DNA from: Lentzea aerocolonigenes
Lineage (GTDB): Bacteria > Actinomycetota > Actinomycetes > Mycobacteriales > Pseudonocardiaceae
Direction: 5' to 3'
Assembly (NCBI RefSeq): GCF_000955955.1
Contig: NZ_JYJG01000029.1
Coordinates: 53,191 to 117,190, forward strand
DNA: 64,000 nt
This document shows positions 1 to 9,634 of this stretch, in pieces (position 1 is the first letter of the stretch; each line of letters begins with the position of its first letter). The position numbers and the translations under genes are program-made. The notes beneath the pieces are model-generated. The model was not told the DNA's origin, made no database searches, and saw only the letters and a program-made list of their open reading frames with translations.

Positions 1-1909
1 TCGTGTGGGCGATATCGAGACCGCTGGTGATCAGCACATCGATCGCGTTCCGCCGAAGATCCGCAGCGACGAAACGCAGTTCACGAAACGGGCCGTTGCT
101 GGCAAGCTTCTGAGCGAACTCGGCGAAAACCTGGTCACGCTCAGCGTCAGTGATAGTGCGTCGGATGTTGTTCACTAGCATCCGGTGCGTGAGTCGCGTG
201 GATAGGAAATACCGTGCTGGCTTGTTGTTACCCTGCCCCGGGATAATGTCGAGTGCGCTGATTCCGCGGTCTGGGTTAACCAGCTCGTCGACGACACTGT
301 CCGCGTCGGTGATCGTGTAGCTGAGGTCGGGAACACTGGTCGCAGCTTTGACCTCGGGTGCGCTCGCCCCACGGCCGCGGCCTGGGCGCAAAGTTCCGAC
401 GATGCTGGCAAGGAAAATGAAGGTGGCCGCGCGCTCGGACGCTTGTGGGTTGGCGTTGGCCCAGGGAGTCGTGGGCCGCTCGAGGTCTTGTCGGCGGGCC
501 ATGCCGGAGCTGCCGGTGTGGTTGATGACCTCGATCTCGGCGAGGCTCCGGTAGTTGGCGATGGTGCGCTCGTCTTCTACCAAGCCGCTGCCCAGAATCG
601 CCTCGCGCACCGCACTGTCTGACAGCGGTAGATCACCTGGCCCGATCAGTGCTGGCACCCACTGTCCTGCGATGCCACGCTGTTGCTGAGCGTAAACCGT
701 GGCAGCGAAGATTCGAATGGTCGACCGGACTCGTTGGAAGCCGGTGACCTTGCTCCACTCCTCCTTCGCCAAGCTCATGAGCATCGGATGGAATGGGTAG
801 CAGGCTGCTACTTCTTCGGTCCATCGGCGGCGCCAGTCGGCACCGATGGCCTCCCACACATGTTTGGCCCAGGACTTGTCCGCTAGCACCGGTTCGTACA
901 GCGCGGCAGTGCCGGTGAGGACGTCCGCTGAGGGCTCAATGTCGAAGAGTCGTCGGCGGAGAATGTCGGCGAAGTCGCCAACTTCGGTAACCGTGGCGGG
1001 AGTGCCGTTGCGTTCGAGGAGGCTGTTGAGGTCATCACGCCGTCCCTGCGCGGCAGGCGACAATGCGGTCTTGTCGGCATCGGAGGCGATCATGACCACG
1101 ACCATCGCCACATGCGGGACATCGTTGACGACATCGAGCAGTGCCCGCAGGAACGCCATGTCCTGCGCTGCAAGGTCGGGCTTGTTCGATCCGTCCAATC
1201 CGTTACCGACGTAGTCGAGCAGCTCGTCGATGACGATCAGCAGAGGCCGCTGCACTGCGGTAATGGCCTCAGCGATCTTGTGCTTGTCGCTCCAGAACGG
1301 CTGATAGCGCTCGAAGAGCGCATAGTCCTTGGAGAACAGTCGCCACAGAAACCGCTCGTACAGGCTGATCGCGGGGCCGTCGAGTTCGCGAACTCCAGCA
1401 CCGGGTGTCATGTTGTCGCAGGAGAGCACTACGACATGGGGATGACCGAGGTCGGCAGCGAGTTTCCTACCTGTCCTGGCCTGTGCCCGTTCGATGACCC
1501 GCTGTCCGACTTCAGTAGTCAGTAGCGTTTCCGGATGCGCCGCCAAGTGGTACGCCCCGATGCAGGCGTGTGACTTACCGCCGCCCATGCCCTGGTCGAG
1601 GCGAGTGACGGCGCGGGCTTTCAGATAGTCCTGGTCACCACCGATGCGGATCGCGATCTCCGTGAGCAGGTCGATAAGCCGCTCGGTGGGATGGGTGATG
1701 TCGCCGTAGTAGCCAGCGTCGGCATACGGCGGCCGGTCAGCGCCTGTGCCGTGGACGGCGCGAAACAGCGACATCTGAACGTCGTCGATCTGTCCGGACG
1801 CATTGAGAATCTCCTGGCGGATCTTCAACGCATTCCACCACGGCGTTACGCTTGCCACTGCCGTCCTCCTGGCCGGTTCTTGTCCGCTCGCTCGTTGAGC
1901 GTTGCTCAT
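1..1909 (-). CDS. DUF499 (COG1483) AAA-type ATPase of a defence cassette, 3' end beyond window
   Basis: I translated the minus strand from the ATG at 1909-1907; the frame stays open to the window edge (about 636 residues seen), so the gene continues to the left. A glycine-rich Walker A motif (DQGMGGGKSHA, about residues 108-118) and a Walker B segment (LLIVIDELLDYV, about residues 214-225) are clear; GMGGGKSH is characteristic of DUF499. The start overlaps the stop of the upstream methyltransferase gene (TGATG), indicating translational coupling. The family is usually above 900 residues and is found beside DUF1156 methyltransferases and SNF2 helicases in defence islands, where it is presumed to act as an NTP-driven motor. 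The exact biochemical role is unknown. The family assignment is firm; function in phage defence is inferred from context. Confidence 0.88.
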   Translation of the reverse strand, partial: MSNAQRASGQEPARRTAVASVTPWWNALKIRQEILNASGQIDDVQMSLFRAVHGTGADRPPYADAGYYGDITHPTERLIDLLTEIAIRIGGDQDYLKARAVTRLDQGMGGGKSHACIGAYHLAAHPETLLTTEVGQRVIERAQARTGRKLAADLGHPHVVVLSCDNMTPGAGVRELDGPAISLYERFLWRLFSKDYALFERYQPFWSDKHKIAEAITAVQRPLLIVIDELLDYVGNGLDGSNKPDLAAQDMAFLRALLDVVNDVPHVAMVVVMIASDADKTALSPAAQGRRDDLNSLLERNGTPATVTEVGDFADILRRRLFDIEPSADVLTGTAALYEPVLADKSWAKHVWEAIGADWRRRWTEEVAACYPFHPMLMSLAKEEWSKVTGFQRVRSTIRIFAATVYAQQQRGIAGQWVPALIGPGDLPLSDSAVREAILGSGLVEDERTIANYRSLAEIEVINHTGSSGMARRQDLERPTTPWANANPQASERAATFIFLASIVGTLRPGRGRGASAPEVKAATSVPDLSYTITDADSVVDELVNPDRGISALDIIPGQGNNKPARYFLSTRLTHRMLVNNIRRTITDAERDQVFAEFAQKLASNGPFRELRFVAADLRRNAIDVLITSGLDIAHT

Positions 1910-4629
1910 CAGATCAGCCTCAACTGATCGTCGTTGTTTTGCTCACGCCGTGCCGTCGCGTGATTGTTCGCCGCGACTGTCTGAGCGGCGTTGCCGATCC
2001 CGACCTTGGTGCGCATAACGCGTGTGAAAGCGATCGCGTCCGGGTCATTGTCGGGAAGTCTGTCCGCGAGGAACTGAATAGCGGCCCAAAGGTAGGAGTC
2101 ATCAGTGGAGCGTTCGGAGGCCAAAAGCACCTGCCCCATTGCCTGGAGACCTTCCTCGGACGCAGCGGCCAGGGCTAGAGCGACATCGATGACCGCGGAA
2201 TCAGCATCGATGTCGGCCTTGTAGTCGCGTGCGGTGATGAATCGAACGCCCTTGTCCGCATCGGGCACCAAGTCTCGGATCGCCGCCAGGTCGAGCGAAG
2301 AAGCTAGTGCTTGCCAGCGCAGTTCGGACTTAGCCTGGGCTTGGCGACCATAAAGTCTGACCCACCAGAGTGCGAAACGGGTGCGTGCGTCGAATGCCTC
2401 CAGCGGTTGGTGGTTGATCTCCACCGCCATGGCATCCTGGACGGCGGCGCGAGCGAGCGGGAGAAATGTGTAGATGTCGACAGGGTCGCCCTTGGCGTCG
2501 CGTACCTCGCTATAGCGGCCGACGACCTCCATAGCGGGACCTGCTGCGGCCATCAGCATGTCAGCAGGCGCCAGTCCCCACCGCTCCCAATCGGGGTACC
2601 GCAGTTTGATCTCAGCTCTGATCTCAGCCTCAACCGCACCCTTGCGGCCCGGAGGTCGCCCGCCCGGTGCGGGGCGGCAGGCCATCGTTAGTGTGGTCTC
2701 AATGTTTGCTTTGCCCTGCTGTCCGCCGGACTCTGTATTGGCTGGCCAGGATCCAGTCATGACTAGGCCCGCGCGCTCTATCGAATGCAGTAGTCGTTGC
2801 CAGACCTCCGGTTCGCCGTGACCGAAGACGATCGTGACTACCCCGTCATCCCGGACTACCTGTCGCATCTGCGCGAAGGCTTCAGCGATCAGGGTGTCGT
2901 AGTGCTTGCGTGTGCGGTGTTCGTGCGGGGCTTCCCCGCGCACCCGCTTCACGATTATCTCTTGGGCCTTTTCCTGACAACCATCGGGGTCTGAGGTGAT
3001 AGCGAGCTCAGGCCAAGTGTTGTGGAGACATCGTTTTACCCACACATAAAATAGGTCGGAGGCATCGGCGTAGGCGATCATCTGGTCGTACGGGGGATCG
3101 GTGACCACCGCGGTGAAGGTATTCGGCGGGTAGGGCAACAATGTGGCTGTTCCCCGCTGCACGGAGGCCGCCGTCCCTCGCCGATTGGTGAAGAGGTTGC
3201 GGCAGGCTGCAAGGACGTTATCAGAGATTGACTTCAGCGTGCCAGGCCCGTCTCCAAGACCAGCTTCGAAGTAGTCGTGAGAGAAGGTGATCGACCCTTC
3301 GTTCATGAACAAATCACCTACTTGTGCACCTCCCTTGCTCTGGAAACGGGCACCACGGGTTGAACGACGCAACTTCTTAGCTACGACTGCAGCCGCATAG
3401 CCGGTCAGTGCCCGGATGTAGCTCGCTGAGAGGCCAGCGGTGCCTAGCTCGGTCCCAATATCGTTAATGATACGTGCCAGGCGGACATAAGACAGGGTCT
3501 GACGGGCGACCATGAAATCGCCGTAGTTCCTAGCCCCGTAGATACTAGGGCCGATAATATTGTTGTTGCCAGCAGCGATGTTCTCGTCGGGCACAGCGGG
3601 CAGGAAAGGGCTGAAAGCCGGCTCGTCGGCGAGGGCTCTTGAAGCGGCGTCGGCGGCCTGCCGTTCATCGCTAGTCGGCTGGCGGAAGGTCTTCTGGCTA
3701 CGGGAGTCGATATCGGCTGCCAAGACCATGGCGTCCTTGCCTTCTCCTTCCTGCAGAAGCCGTCGATGCATCGCCAGAGGGTGGACATGTCCGCAGAACA
3801 CGCAGATAGCACTCTTTCCTGCTACCTTCTTGCCATTCACCACAGCGTTGGTCAAGGTGGGTGCTTTGGCTGATCGGGCCGGAGTGACCACAGCTTCCCA
3901 CGTTCCCGTACTGCGATCAGCGGCGATATAGAACGACACTGCGCCTCTTTGCCCTCGGGCAGGCATGAGTTCGTAAGAACCGATCAGCGGGAATCGCAGG
4001 CCACACTCCTGACAGGGAATGGTGACAGCCCACAAATAACCCCAAGGAAACTCGCCACCGCTGCGCGGGTAGAACTCGCTCATCGCGGCGATGTAGCGAT
4101 TCTTAATCTCCGCAAACAAAGTATTGAGGTCGCTCAACAATCTATCGGCGCCGGCCGTCACCAAGTATTCGGTGACTGGCGCGAACGGCAGTTCCGGTTC
4201 GTCGTTCCAGTCCTCGAATGGGGCAGAGGTGAGCAGATGGCTGGCCAATACAGCTACAGGGCTGTAGTCCATGGCTGAAGCCTGGACTTCCAGGCGCGCG
4301 GACTCCAGCGGTATCATACCTCGGCCCGAGAATGGATCGAGAGTGGTCGCTCCTTCGGGGTTGGATTTGGCGATTTCGGCGCGTAGTTCGGTCCATGCAG
4401 CGTATCGGCCCGTCATAGCCGAGCGCACCAGTTCCTGGAGCCGTTCCTGCTCAGCGACGTCATCGGGCCATGGAAGCAACGAACAGATTGTGGCTGCTTT
4501 AGCCTGGGCTGTCGGACGCTTCGCGAACCACATGAACAGCGAGATCTCACTGTTGCCTGAACCCCACCCTTTGTCGCTGTTGGCCGACACCTCGGCGCTC
4601 GGGAACCAGCGCTCGATCATCCTGGTCAT
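1909..4629 (-). CDS. DUF1156 (COG1743) adenine-specific DNA methyltransferase with Zn ribbon
   Basis: The product is 906 residues, probably an N6-adenine DNA methyltransferase. The N-terminus has the DUF1156 signature (ERWFPSAEVS, then FMWFAKRP). A SAM-binding motif I follows (TLDPFSGRGMIPLE, about residue 95), two CxxC knuckles form the zinc ribbon in the middle (CQECG and CVFCG), and the catalytic motif IV is TDPPY in the second half. I chose the ATG at 4629 because it overlaps the stop of the helicase gene (ATGA) and begins exactly at the conserved N-terminus; the frame runs 44 codons further upstream but that stretch is arginine-rich and overlaps the helicase. The stop overlaps the start of the DUF499 gene. 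With these neighbours it forms a predicted three-gene anti-phage cassette. Confidence 0.9.
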   Translation of the reverse strand: MTRMIERWFPSAEVSANSDKGWGSGNSEISLFMWFAKRPTAQAKAATICSLLPWPDDVAEQERLQELVRSAMTGRYAAWTELRAEIAKSNPEGATTLDPFSGRGMIPLESARLEVQASAMDYSPVAVLASHLLTSAPFEDWNDEPELPFAPVTEYLVTAGADRLLSDLNTLFAEIKNRYIAAMSEFYPRSGGEFPWGYLWAVTIPCQECGLRFPLIGSYELMPARGQRGAVSFYIAADRSTGTWEAVVTPARSAKAPTLTNAVVNGKKVAGKSAICVFCGHVHPLAMHRRLLQEGEGKDAMVLAADIDSRSQKTFRQPTSDERQAADAASRALADEPAFSPFLPAVPDENIAAGNNNIIGPSIYGARNYGDFMVARQTLSYVRLARIINDIGTELGTAGLSASYIRALTGYAAAVVAKKLRRSTRGARFQSKGGAQVGDLFMNEGSITFSHDYFEAGLGDGPGTLKSISDNVLAACRNLFTNRRGTAASVQRGTATLLPYPPNTFTAVVTDPPYDQMIAYADASDLFYVWVKRCLHNTWPELAITSDPDGCQEKAQEIIVKRVRGEAPHEHRTRKHYDTLIAEAFAQMRQVVRDDGVVTIVFGHGEPEVWQRLLHSIERAGLVMTGSWPANTESGGQQGKANIETTLTMACRPAPGGRPPGRKGAVEAEIRAEIKLRYPDWERWGLAPADMLMAAAGPAMEVVGRYSEVRDAKGDPVDIYTFLPLARAAVQDAMAVEINHQPLEAFDARTRFALWWVRLYGRQAQAKSELRWQALASSLDLAAIRDLVPDADKGVRFITARDYKADIDADSAVIDVALALAAASEEGLQAMGQVLLASERSTDDSYLWAAIQFLADRLPDNDPDAIAFTRVMRTKVGIGNAAQTVAANNHATARREQNNDDQLRLI

Positions 4630-7600
4630 GCGTTGCTCCCTGGGGCTTTCCTGAGGCTGCTGCCGGGGACACGGAAGATGGCATCCCCGACCATGTCGGT
4701 GGCGAAGAGAGTGGCGGGGTCTTCGTAGGCTCCGAAGAACCGGCCTTTGTTGTCGGCGCACTGGTCGATGACGTAAAGCCAGTAGTCCTTGCGGTGCTGG
4801 GTGGCGATGAGTACCTCCCTGCCGGTCATGCGGATGCCGTTGCTAGCCGCGCTGCCCAGGACACCCTTGACCTCGACATGGCGCACCTGGCTGTGTCGTC
4901 GTGCTTCAAGATCGTAACCGCGGCCTTCGGCGTGGACGTCTTCTACGAACCAGCCATCGTCGACGAGCAGTTGCTGAACGTGGCGCATGGAAACCAGTTC
5001 AGCATCGATTTCAGCTCGAGTGGTGTTGTCGGCCGCGGCGAGCACACGGATGCGTCCGACCAGCTTCGGTTCGGTCAGCGCGACTTTGACCAGGCGTTCC
5101 AATTCCTCGAGTCGCTTGGTCGTTTGTGCTTGGAGGCGACGGCGCATCTCGACTCGGGTATCGCGGTCATCGATTCCGTCAGTCAAGTTCAGCGGCAGGT
5201 TGCTGAGATCTCGCCGTGCCTGAGCGAACCAGTCCGAGCGCACCTTCGTGTGTTCGGCGACGGTGTCAGCGGCTACTGCGAGGGCGGTCTCGATCGCCCG
5301 TCCTTCGCGGGCCGGATGTGGTGCGGTGCCTGGCTGGTCGGTAGGGGCGAGATTCGCCAACGTTTCCCAACGCACGGCGCGGGCGCCGCCACTGTCATCG
5401 ACTTTGATCAAAGTCGCCCATACGCTGGCGCGTTTGCCGTCGCTCTCCGTCATCCGCGCCTCGTAGGCGTACAGGTCGTAGGGAGTGAGGCTAGTCGGAT
5501 CAGCGGCCGCACCAGACTGGTAGAGATCTTCCGCCAGGGTTCGTTCGGCCATTGCGATGAGATCTGTGAACCCAGGTTCTCCTGGCCCGAGTGTGAGGGT
5601 GCCACTGACGTCGATGTTGCCTTCGGCTTCACGCACCGCATCGCCGCTGGTCGCGATGTGGACCTCGCTGGCGCCGCCGAGCGTAGTTGGGAACGTCCCG
5701 CTGCCGAGGGAGAGCCGTCGGAATCCTGATCCGGCTGCGGTCGGGGTTGACCCCAGCACGCCGGCTGTGGACAGCCGGTCCAGGTACGCCTCCACGATGG
5801 CGGGGTTGATGCGGGCGAACAAGTCACGTTGCAGTAGCGTCAAAGCCGCGACGGCGTCGACCTGGCTGGCTAGACGGCGCTCGTTGTCGCGGACCTGTCG
5901 AGCAGCACGAGCGAGTTCCTGCGCCTGCACCGCGGCGGCGGCATCAATAGCTTGTTGCTTCTTGGCCTCATCGTTTCCGTAAAGGTCGGAGAGCCACTTG
6001 TCGTAGTCCACGCCAGTTATCTCGGCGACAGCGGAGAGGCTGTCGAACATTTGACCGCGCAGCTCGTTGGCGGCGGTTACGAAGTTGTCCAGCAGTCGAA
6101 GCAAGGTGTCGCCTTCGCGAGTGTCGGTGGCAACCAGGTTGTAGAGGTAGACGTCGCGCTGCTGACCGACGCGGTGAATACGGCCCATCCGCTGTTCGAG
6201 CCGGACCAAGGACCACGGGATGTCGTAGTTGACCAGCACGCGGGCGGCCTGCAAGTCGATACCTTCGTTGCCAGCGTCGGTGGTGACGATGATCTGGAAG
6301 TCTCCCCGCATGAACGCTCTGCGGACCTCGTCGCGTTCGGGCTTGCTCTGTCGACCTGAGTACAGCTCGGCGGTAAAGCCATCCGCGACCAGCCTGGCGG
6401 TGATCCACTCCGCTGTGTCCGCGTACTCGGTGAACACCACCGCTTGCTCGCCGTTTCCCGGGCGGATTTCATGTGGTGCCAGGCAGTCGTCGATGAAGCG
6501 TTTCCACTTCGACGGTTGCCAATCTGGGTTCATCACCGTGGTGTCGATTTGCTCGACCAGGGCCTTGATCGCGGCCCGTTCAGCTCGGGTTGCCGTCGAT
6601 GTCGCGTGGATGACCTTGGCTTCGTCGATTTCGGACTCGTCGCTGTTGCCATCGCTTTCGACCGCGAGTGCGGCTTCGGCTTCACTCATCTCGCCCATGC
6701 GACGGTATCGACGACGTAGCGTCTCAGCGAGCGCATGCAGGCTGGATGCCACACGTTTGCCGTACACCATCCGTGCTAGGGGCTGCGCTGCCTGCGGGAA
6801 AAACTGGTCGACCATGGTGAGCGCGGCTTGGCAGTAGCCGTACTCGGTTTGTGACAAAGGTACGCTGTGGTTCTGGGCGACACGTCCTTTAAAAAGACGG
6901 GTCTTGCCGTCATAGTCGACGAGGTCTTCCTTCATTCGTCGCAGGAAGTGGATCGGCCCAGGCCGAAGCGCGGGAAGCTGCTCGTTGGGGTCGTCACCAG
7001 GCTCGGGATAGATCGCCGGGTCAACCAAGTGCAGCAGATGCCTGAACAACCACTCCTTGCCGCGGTGAGGGGTCGCAGTCATCAGCAGGGCGCGGGGAGT
7101 GTTCGTCGCTAGCAGCCGGCCGACTTGGTGGAACCCCATGGCTGTGGGAGTGAGGCGGTGGGCCTCGTCGAAGACGACAAGATCCCAGCCTGCTTTGTCT
7201 GGCCGAACAGCGTCTTGCACCGCTGGGTTGACCGCTAGCAGTTCTAGCGAAGCTACCCACAGGTCGTTGGAATTAAGTGCGTCCTCGCGAACAGTGGCAG
7301 AGGTGAGCTGTCGCATGCCCCCACCGAGGAGCCGGTGGAAGTCGTCGACCCACTTCGTTGTCAGGTTCGCTGGGCACACGACGATGGCGCGTTTAACCAG
7401 GCCTAGCCGCTGCATCTCGCGGATGTACAAGCCAGCCATGATGGTCTTACCGGTGCCAGGTTCGTCGGCGAGCAGGAACCGCAGTTGGGGCTGTGGCAAC
7501 ATCGCGCCATAGACGGCTGTGGTCTGGTGGGCGTACGGCTTGAGGGGTGTTGACGCCATGGCGCTGGATTCGGCGTTGGTAGCTGCGGCACCCATCCACC

Positions 7601-7853
7601 GCGTCCACATGGCGGCGAGCACTCGAGCGGAGTCGCCACGTCCATCGCTGGACAGCGGTCGCACGGTCTGCGTGTCACCGGCTGACAGGTTCACCTCGTG
7701 CCGACGGTCGTCGTCATCGACGAGTATGAGGTCCCAGGTTCCTGGCTCATCGCCGGGAAGCGCGAACCGGACTGTCGCGAACTCCGGTACGCCTTCGACG
7801 TCGACGCGGACCCTCTGATAGCGCTCGAACACGAATCCACCGTCTGCAAGCAT
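4626..7853 (-). CDS. SNF2/HepA-type DEAH helicase with C-terminal DUF3883 domain
   Basis: The 1075-residue protein has a superfamily 2 helicase core in its first two thirds: Walker A (LADEPGTGKTIMAG, about residue 128), DEAH box (VVFDEAHRL), motif III (LLMTATPHRGK) and motif VI (QRMGRIHRVGQ). A helical linker follows. The last 100 residues match DUF3883 (HVEVKG and IRMTGREVLIA), a restriction-endonuclease-like fold often appended to defence helicases. It is the first gene of the operon and overlaps the DUF1156 gene by 4 bp. Helicase, methyltransferase and DUF499 ATPase together resemble the COG0553-COG1743-COG1483 association seen in defence islands. Whether DUF3883 here is catalytic cannot be told from sequence alone. 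Confidence 0.9.
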   Translation of the reverse strand: MLADGGFVFERYQRVRVDVEGVPEFATVRFALPGDEPGTWDLILVDDDDRRHEVNLSAGDTQTVRPLSSDGRGDSARVLAAMWTRWMGAAATNAESSAMASTPLKPYAHQTTAVYGAMLPQPQLRFLLADEPGTGKTIMAGLYIREMQRLGLVKRAIVVCPANLTTKWVDDFHRLLGGGMRQLTSATVREDALNSNDLWVASLELLAVNPAVQDAVRPDKAGWDLVVFDEAHRLTPTAMGFHQVGRLLATNTPRALLMTATPHRGKEWLFRHLLHLVDPAIYPEPGDDPNEQLPALRPGPIHFLRRMKEDLVDYDGKTRLFKGRVAQNHSVPLSQTEYGYCQAALTMVDQFFPQAAQPLARMVYGKRVASSLHALAETLRRRYRRMGEMSEAEAALAVESDGNSDESEIDEAKVIHATSTATRAERAAIKALVEQIDTTVMNPDWQPSKWKRFIDDCLAPHEIRPGNGEQAVVFTEYADTAEWITARLVADGFTAELYSGRQSKPERDEVRRAFMRGDFQIIVTTDAGNEGIDLQAARVLVNYDIPWSLVRLEQRMGRIHRVGQQRDVYLYNLVATDTREGDTLLRLLDNFVTAANELRGQMFDSLSAVAEITGVDYDKWLSDLYGNDEAKKQQAIDAAAAVQAQELARAARQVRDNERRLASQVDAVAALTLLQRDLFARINPAIVEAYLDRLSTAGVLGSTPTAAGSGFRRLSLGSGTFPTTLGGASEVHIATSGDAVREAEGNIDVSGTLTLGPGEPGFTDLIAMAERTLAEDLYQSGAAADPTSLTPYDLYAYEARMTESDGKRASVWATLIKVDDSGGARAVRWETLANLAPTDQPGTAPHPAREGRAIETALAVAADTVAEHTKVRSDWFAQARRDLSNLPLNLTDGIDDRDTRVEMRRRLQAQTTKRLEELERLVKVALTEPKLVGRIRVLAAADNTTRAEIDAELVSMRHVQQLLVDDGWFVEDVHAEGRGYDLEARRHSQVRHVEVKGVLGSAASNGIRMTGREVLIATQHRKDYWLYVIDQCADNKGRFFGAYEDPATLFATDMVGDAIFRVPGSSLRKAPGSNA

Positions 7854-8386
7854 GCTTATCCGCGTCCTGTTGGTTGTCGATCTACGTGCGTTGCAGCGAA
7901 TCGGCCCACTGCAACGTCGGGCTGGTCTTCTGGATCATCCAGATAGATATTAGAGGTAGAACCTGCCCTGGGCCGGTGCCGTCGTGCAGGCAGGTTTCCC
8001 CGAGGCCAAGGCTGTCCAATATCAGCGCGTCACCTCGACTGTTGTCGATCTCAACCCTAACGAGACCATCGTCGGACGCAGTCCACGCTTCCGTGCAGAC
8101 ACGATCGGGGTGACCTGCAGTCGGAAGCTGTCATCAGCCTGGCGCGCGGCTCTGGGCTGTCGAACGGGAACAGCGCTCGTGCGGGGCACACAGCCGAAGT
8201 CGGGATACAGGTATGGCACGGTTCCAGCGGCAGGCCCTTCAGCAGCATCCATCCGGTCGGCCAGCTGAACCAGCGGCGCAGGGGTGAGGCTCGCGGAGCC
8301 GCCGGTGTTTCGCAGCGACGACTGCGGGACGGCGCGCTTGCGTCAAAGGCGTACGCCTTCAGTCGTCGGAACTCACTGACCTGAGG
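7854..8386. other. 533-bp gap upstream of the helicase operon
   Basis: I see no convincing gene on either strand. Short open frames (8252-8022 minus; 7984-8268 plus) have no recognisable domain and no good ribosome binding site. The helicase promoter must lie here or read in from the DUF3825 remnant upstream. It may hold a decayed gene, but I cannot identify one. Confidence 0.5.
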
Positions 8387-9001
8387 TTAGGCGTCATCCG
8401 GTGACGTGGCCGGATGCAGCCAGTCGCCGTCTGGCCGAGCGAGAAGCCGGGCGTTGTTGTAGGCCATCCCCGTTGTGAGAACGGTGTCGCCTCGGTAGTG
8501 CTCACCGCGTCGTGACACAACCAGGGCGAGATCCACCTTCGACGGTTCGCGTAGCGATAGAGGCAGAAGCAACTGAACCTGCTGATGTGGTGGATACCAG
8601 AACGGAACGGCGGTCTTGTAGTTGTGTTGTACGCGCTTCTTCGCGACCTCGACCACTCCGTTCAGTGACAGCTCCAAGGCGTACGGCTCGCCCTGTAGCT
8701 CCTCGGGAAACCGCGTGAGGTTGTCCTCGACGATGTGGCGAATGTTGACCTTCAGCTCTCGCCGCCAGTCGAAGATGTAGTCGGCTGGATTCTCCGTGTA
8801 CGTGGCGAAGTCAGGTAGCGCAGGGAACTTGTCGAGCAGTAGGCGGTCGCTCTCGACCAGCCACGACTGCAGTCGCCACGGTTGGCGCTCGTTGGCGTTG
8901 CGGCGAAACAGGCCGTAGATCGACTCTTGGCGGGCGGTAGCGAGCCCGATGTTGAACGCGCTGTAGTCGCCGTCCTGGGCCTGACCCGTTTTGACGGACA
9001 T
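8387..9001 (-). pseudogene. DUF3825 protein, 5' truncated; new start supplied by an IS end
   Basis: The 204-codon frame matches the C-terminal two thirds of DUF3825 proteins: FNIGLATARQESIYGLF, then a stretch around VNIRHIVEDN, then KKRVQHNYKTAVPFWYP and the closing VLTTGMAYNNARL block. The family's N-terminal part is missing. The first seven codons (MSVKTGQ) are the terminal inverted repeat of the IS3 remnant at 8982-9492 read outward, so only 8387-8981 is native. Nothing resembling the lost N-terminus is seen beyond the IS. The gene points toward the helicase operon and was probably part of the same defence locus. It is most likely non-functional, although a shortened protein could be made. 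Confidence 0.75.
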
Positions 9002-9492
9002 CTGAGATCAGGGGTTGTGCCCCTGGAAGGATGTCCTTATGAAGACCACGGGCTCGAACAAGCCCCGGCGTCCTCGTCGTGCGTTCACCCACGAGTTCAA
9101 GGCGGAGATCGTCGAGCAGCGCCGACGTGGCGTCGCCCCGAGCCCGGAGTGATCTTCCACTCCGACAGGGGCTGTCAATACACCTCTGGCCAGTACGCCC
9201 GCGCGGCCGCCGACGCCGGGGTGCGGCTTTCCGTTGGCCGCAAGGGGCAGTGCTGGGATAACGCGGTCGCCGAATCGTTCTTCGCCACCATCAAGACCGA
9301 GCTGCTCGACCGGCAGCCCTGGTCGACGAAAGCCAAGGCGCACAAGGAATCTTCGAATACATCGAGGGCTGTTACAACACCCGCCGACGGCACTCCAGCC
9401 TCGGCTACCTCAGCCCCGCCGCCTACGAAACGGCCGCCTCACTTCAGGTAGCCTGACCACACCATATCGTCTCTGTCCGTCTAAACGGGACA
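8982..9492 (+). mobile_element. IS3-family insertion sequence, internally deleted remnant (511 bp)
   Basis: Terminal inverted repeats of 19 bp bound the element: tgacccgttttgacggaca at 8982-9000 and tgtccgtctaaacgggaca at 9474-9492 (17/19 matching as inverted copies). Inside are the first 30-odd codons of an orfA (helix-turn-helix start, MKTTGSNKPRRPRRAF) joined directly to the C-terminal part of an orfB integrase with the HSDRGCQY and NAVAESFFATIKTE motifs. The middle, including the first catalytic aspartate, is deleted. No perfect target duplication is visible (ggcc on the left, agcc on the right), so a rearrangement probably followed insertion. Confidence 0.85.
9039..9456 (+). pseudogene. 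IS3 transposase orfA/orfB remnant, deleted and frameshifted
   Basis: Codons 1-33 from the ATG at 9039 encode an IS3 orfA N-terminus (AFTHEFKAEIVEQRRRG), which then hits a stop at 9150-9152. In another frame from about 9146 the text resumes as the orfB DDE domain: VIFHSDRGCQYTS (second acidic residue) and NAVAESFFATIKTELL (the glutamate). A one-base shift near 9340-9347 is needed to reach the conserved tail EYIEGCYNTRRRHSSLGYLS, which ends at the TGA at 9454-9456. The first catalytic aspartate is absent. The element cannot transpose by itself. Confidence 0.85.
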
Positions 9493-9634
9493 AGCCCACG
9501 GAGCGCAGTCACACTTCGTGCAGTCGTCTGATCGTGTCGACGGTGGGTAGGTGTTACTGGAGGCTTGAAACGAAAAGCCGCTCACGCGCGACAGCACAGC
9601 GTGGCCATCGTTGTATGTGCCAAGAGGGAAGCTT

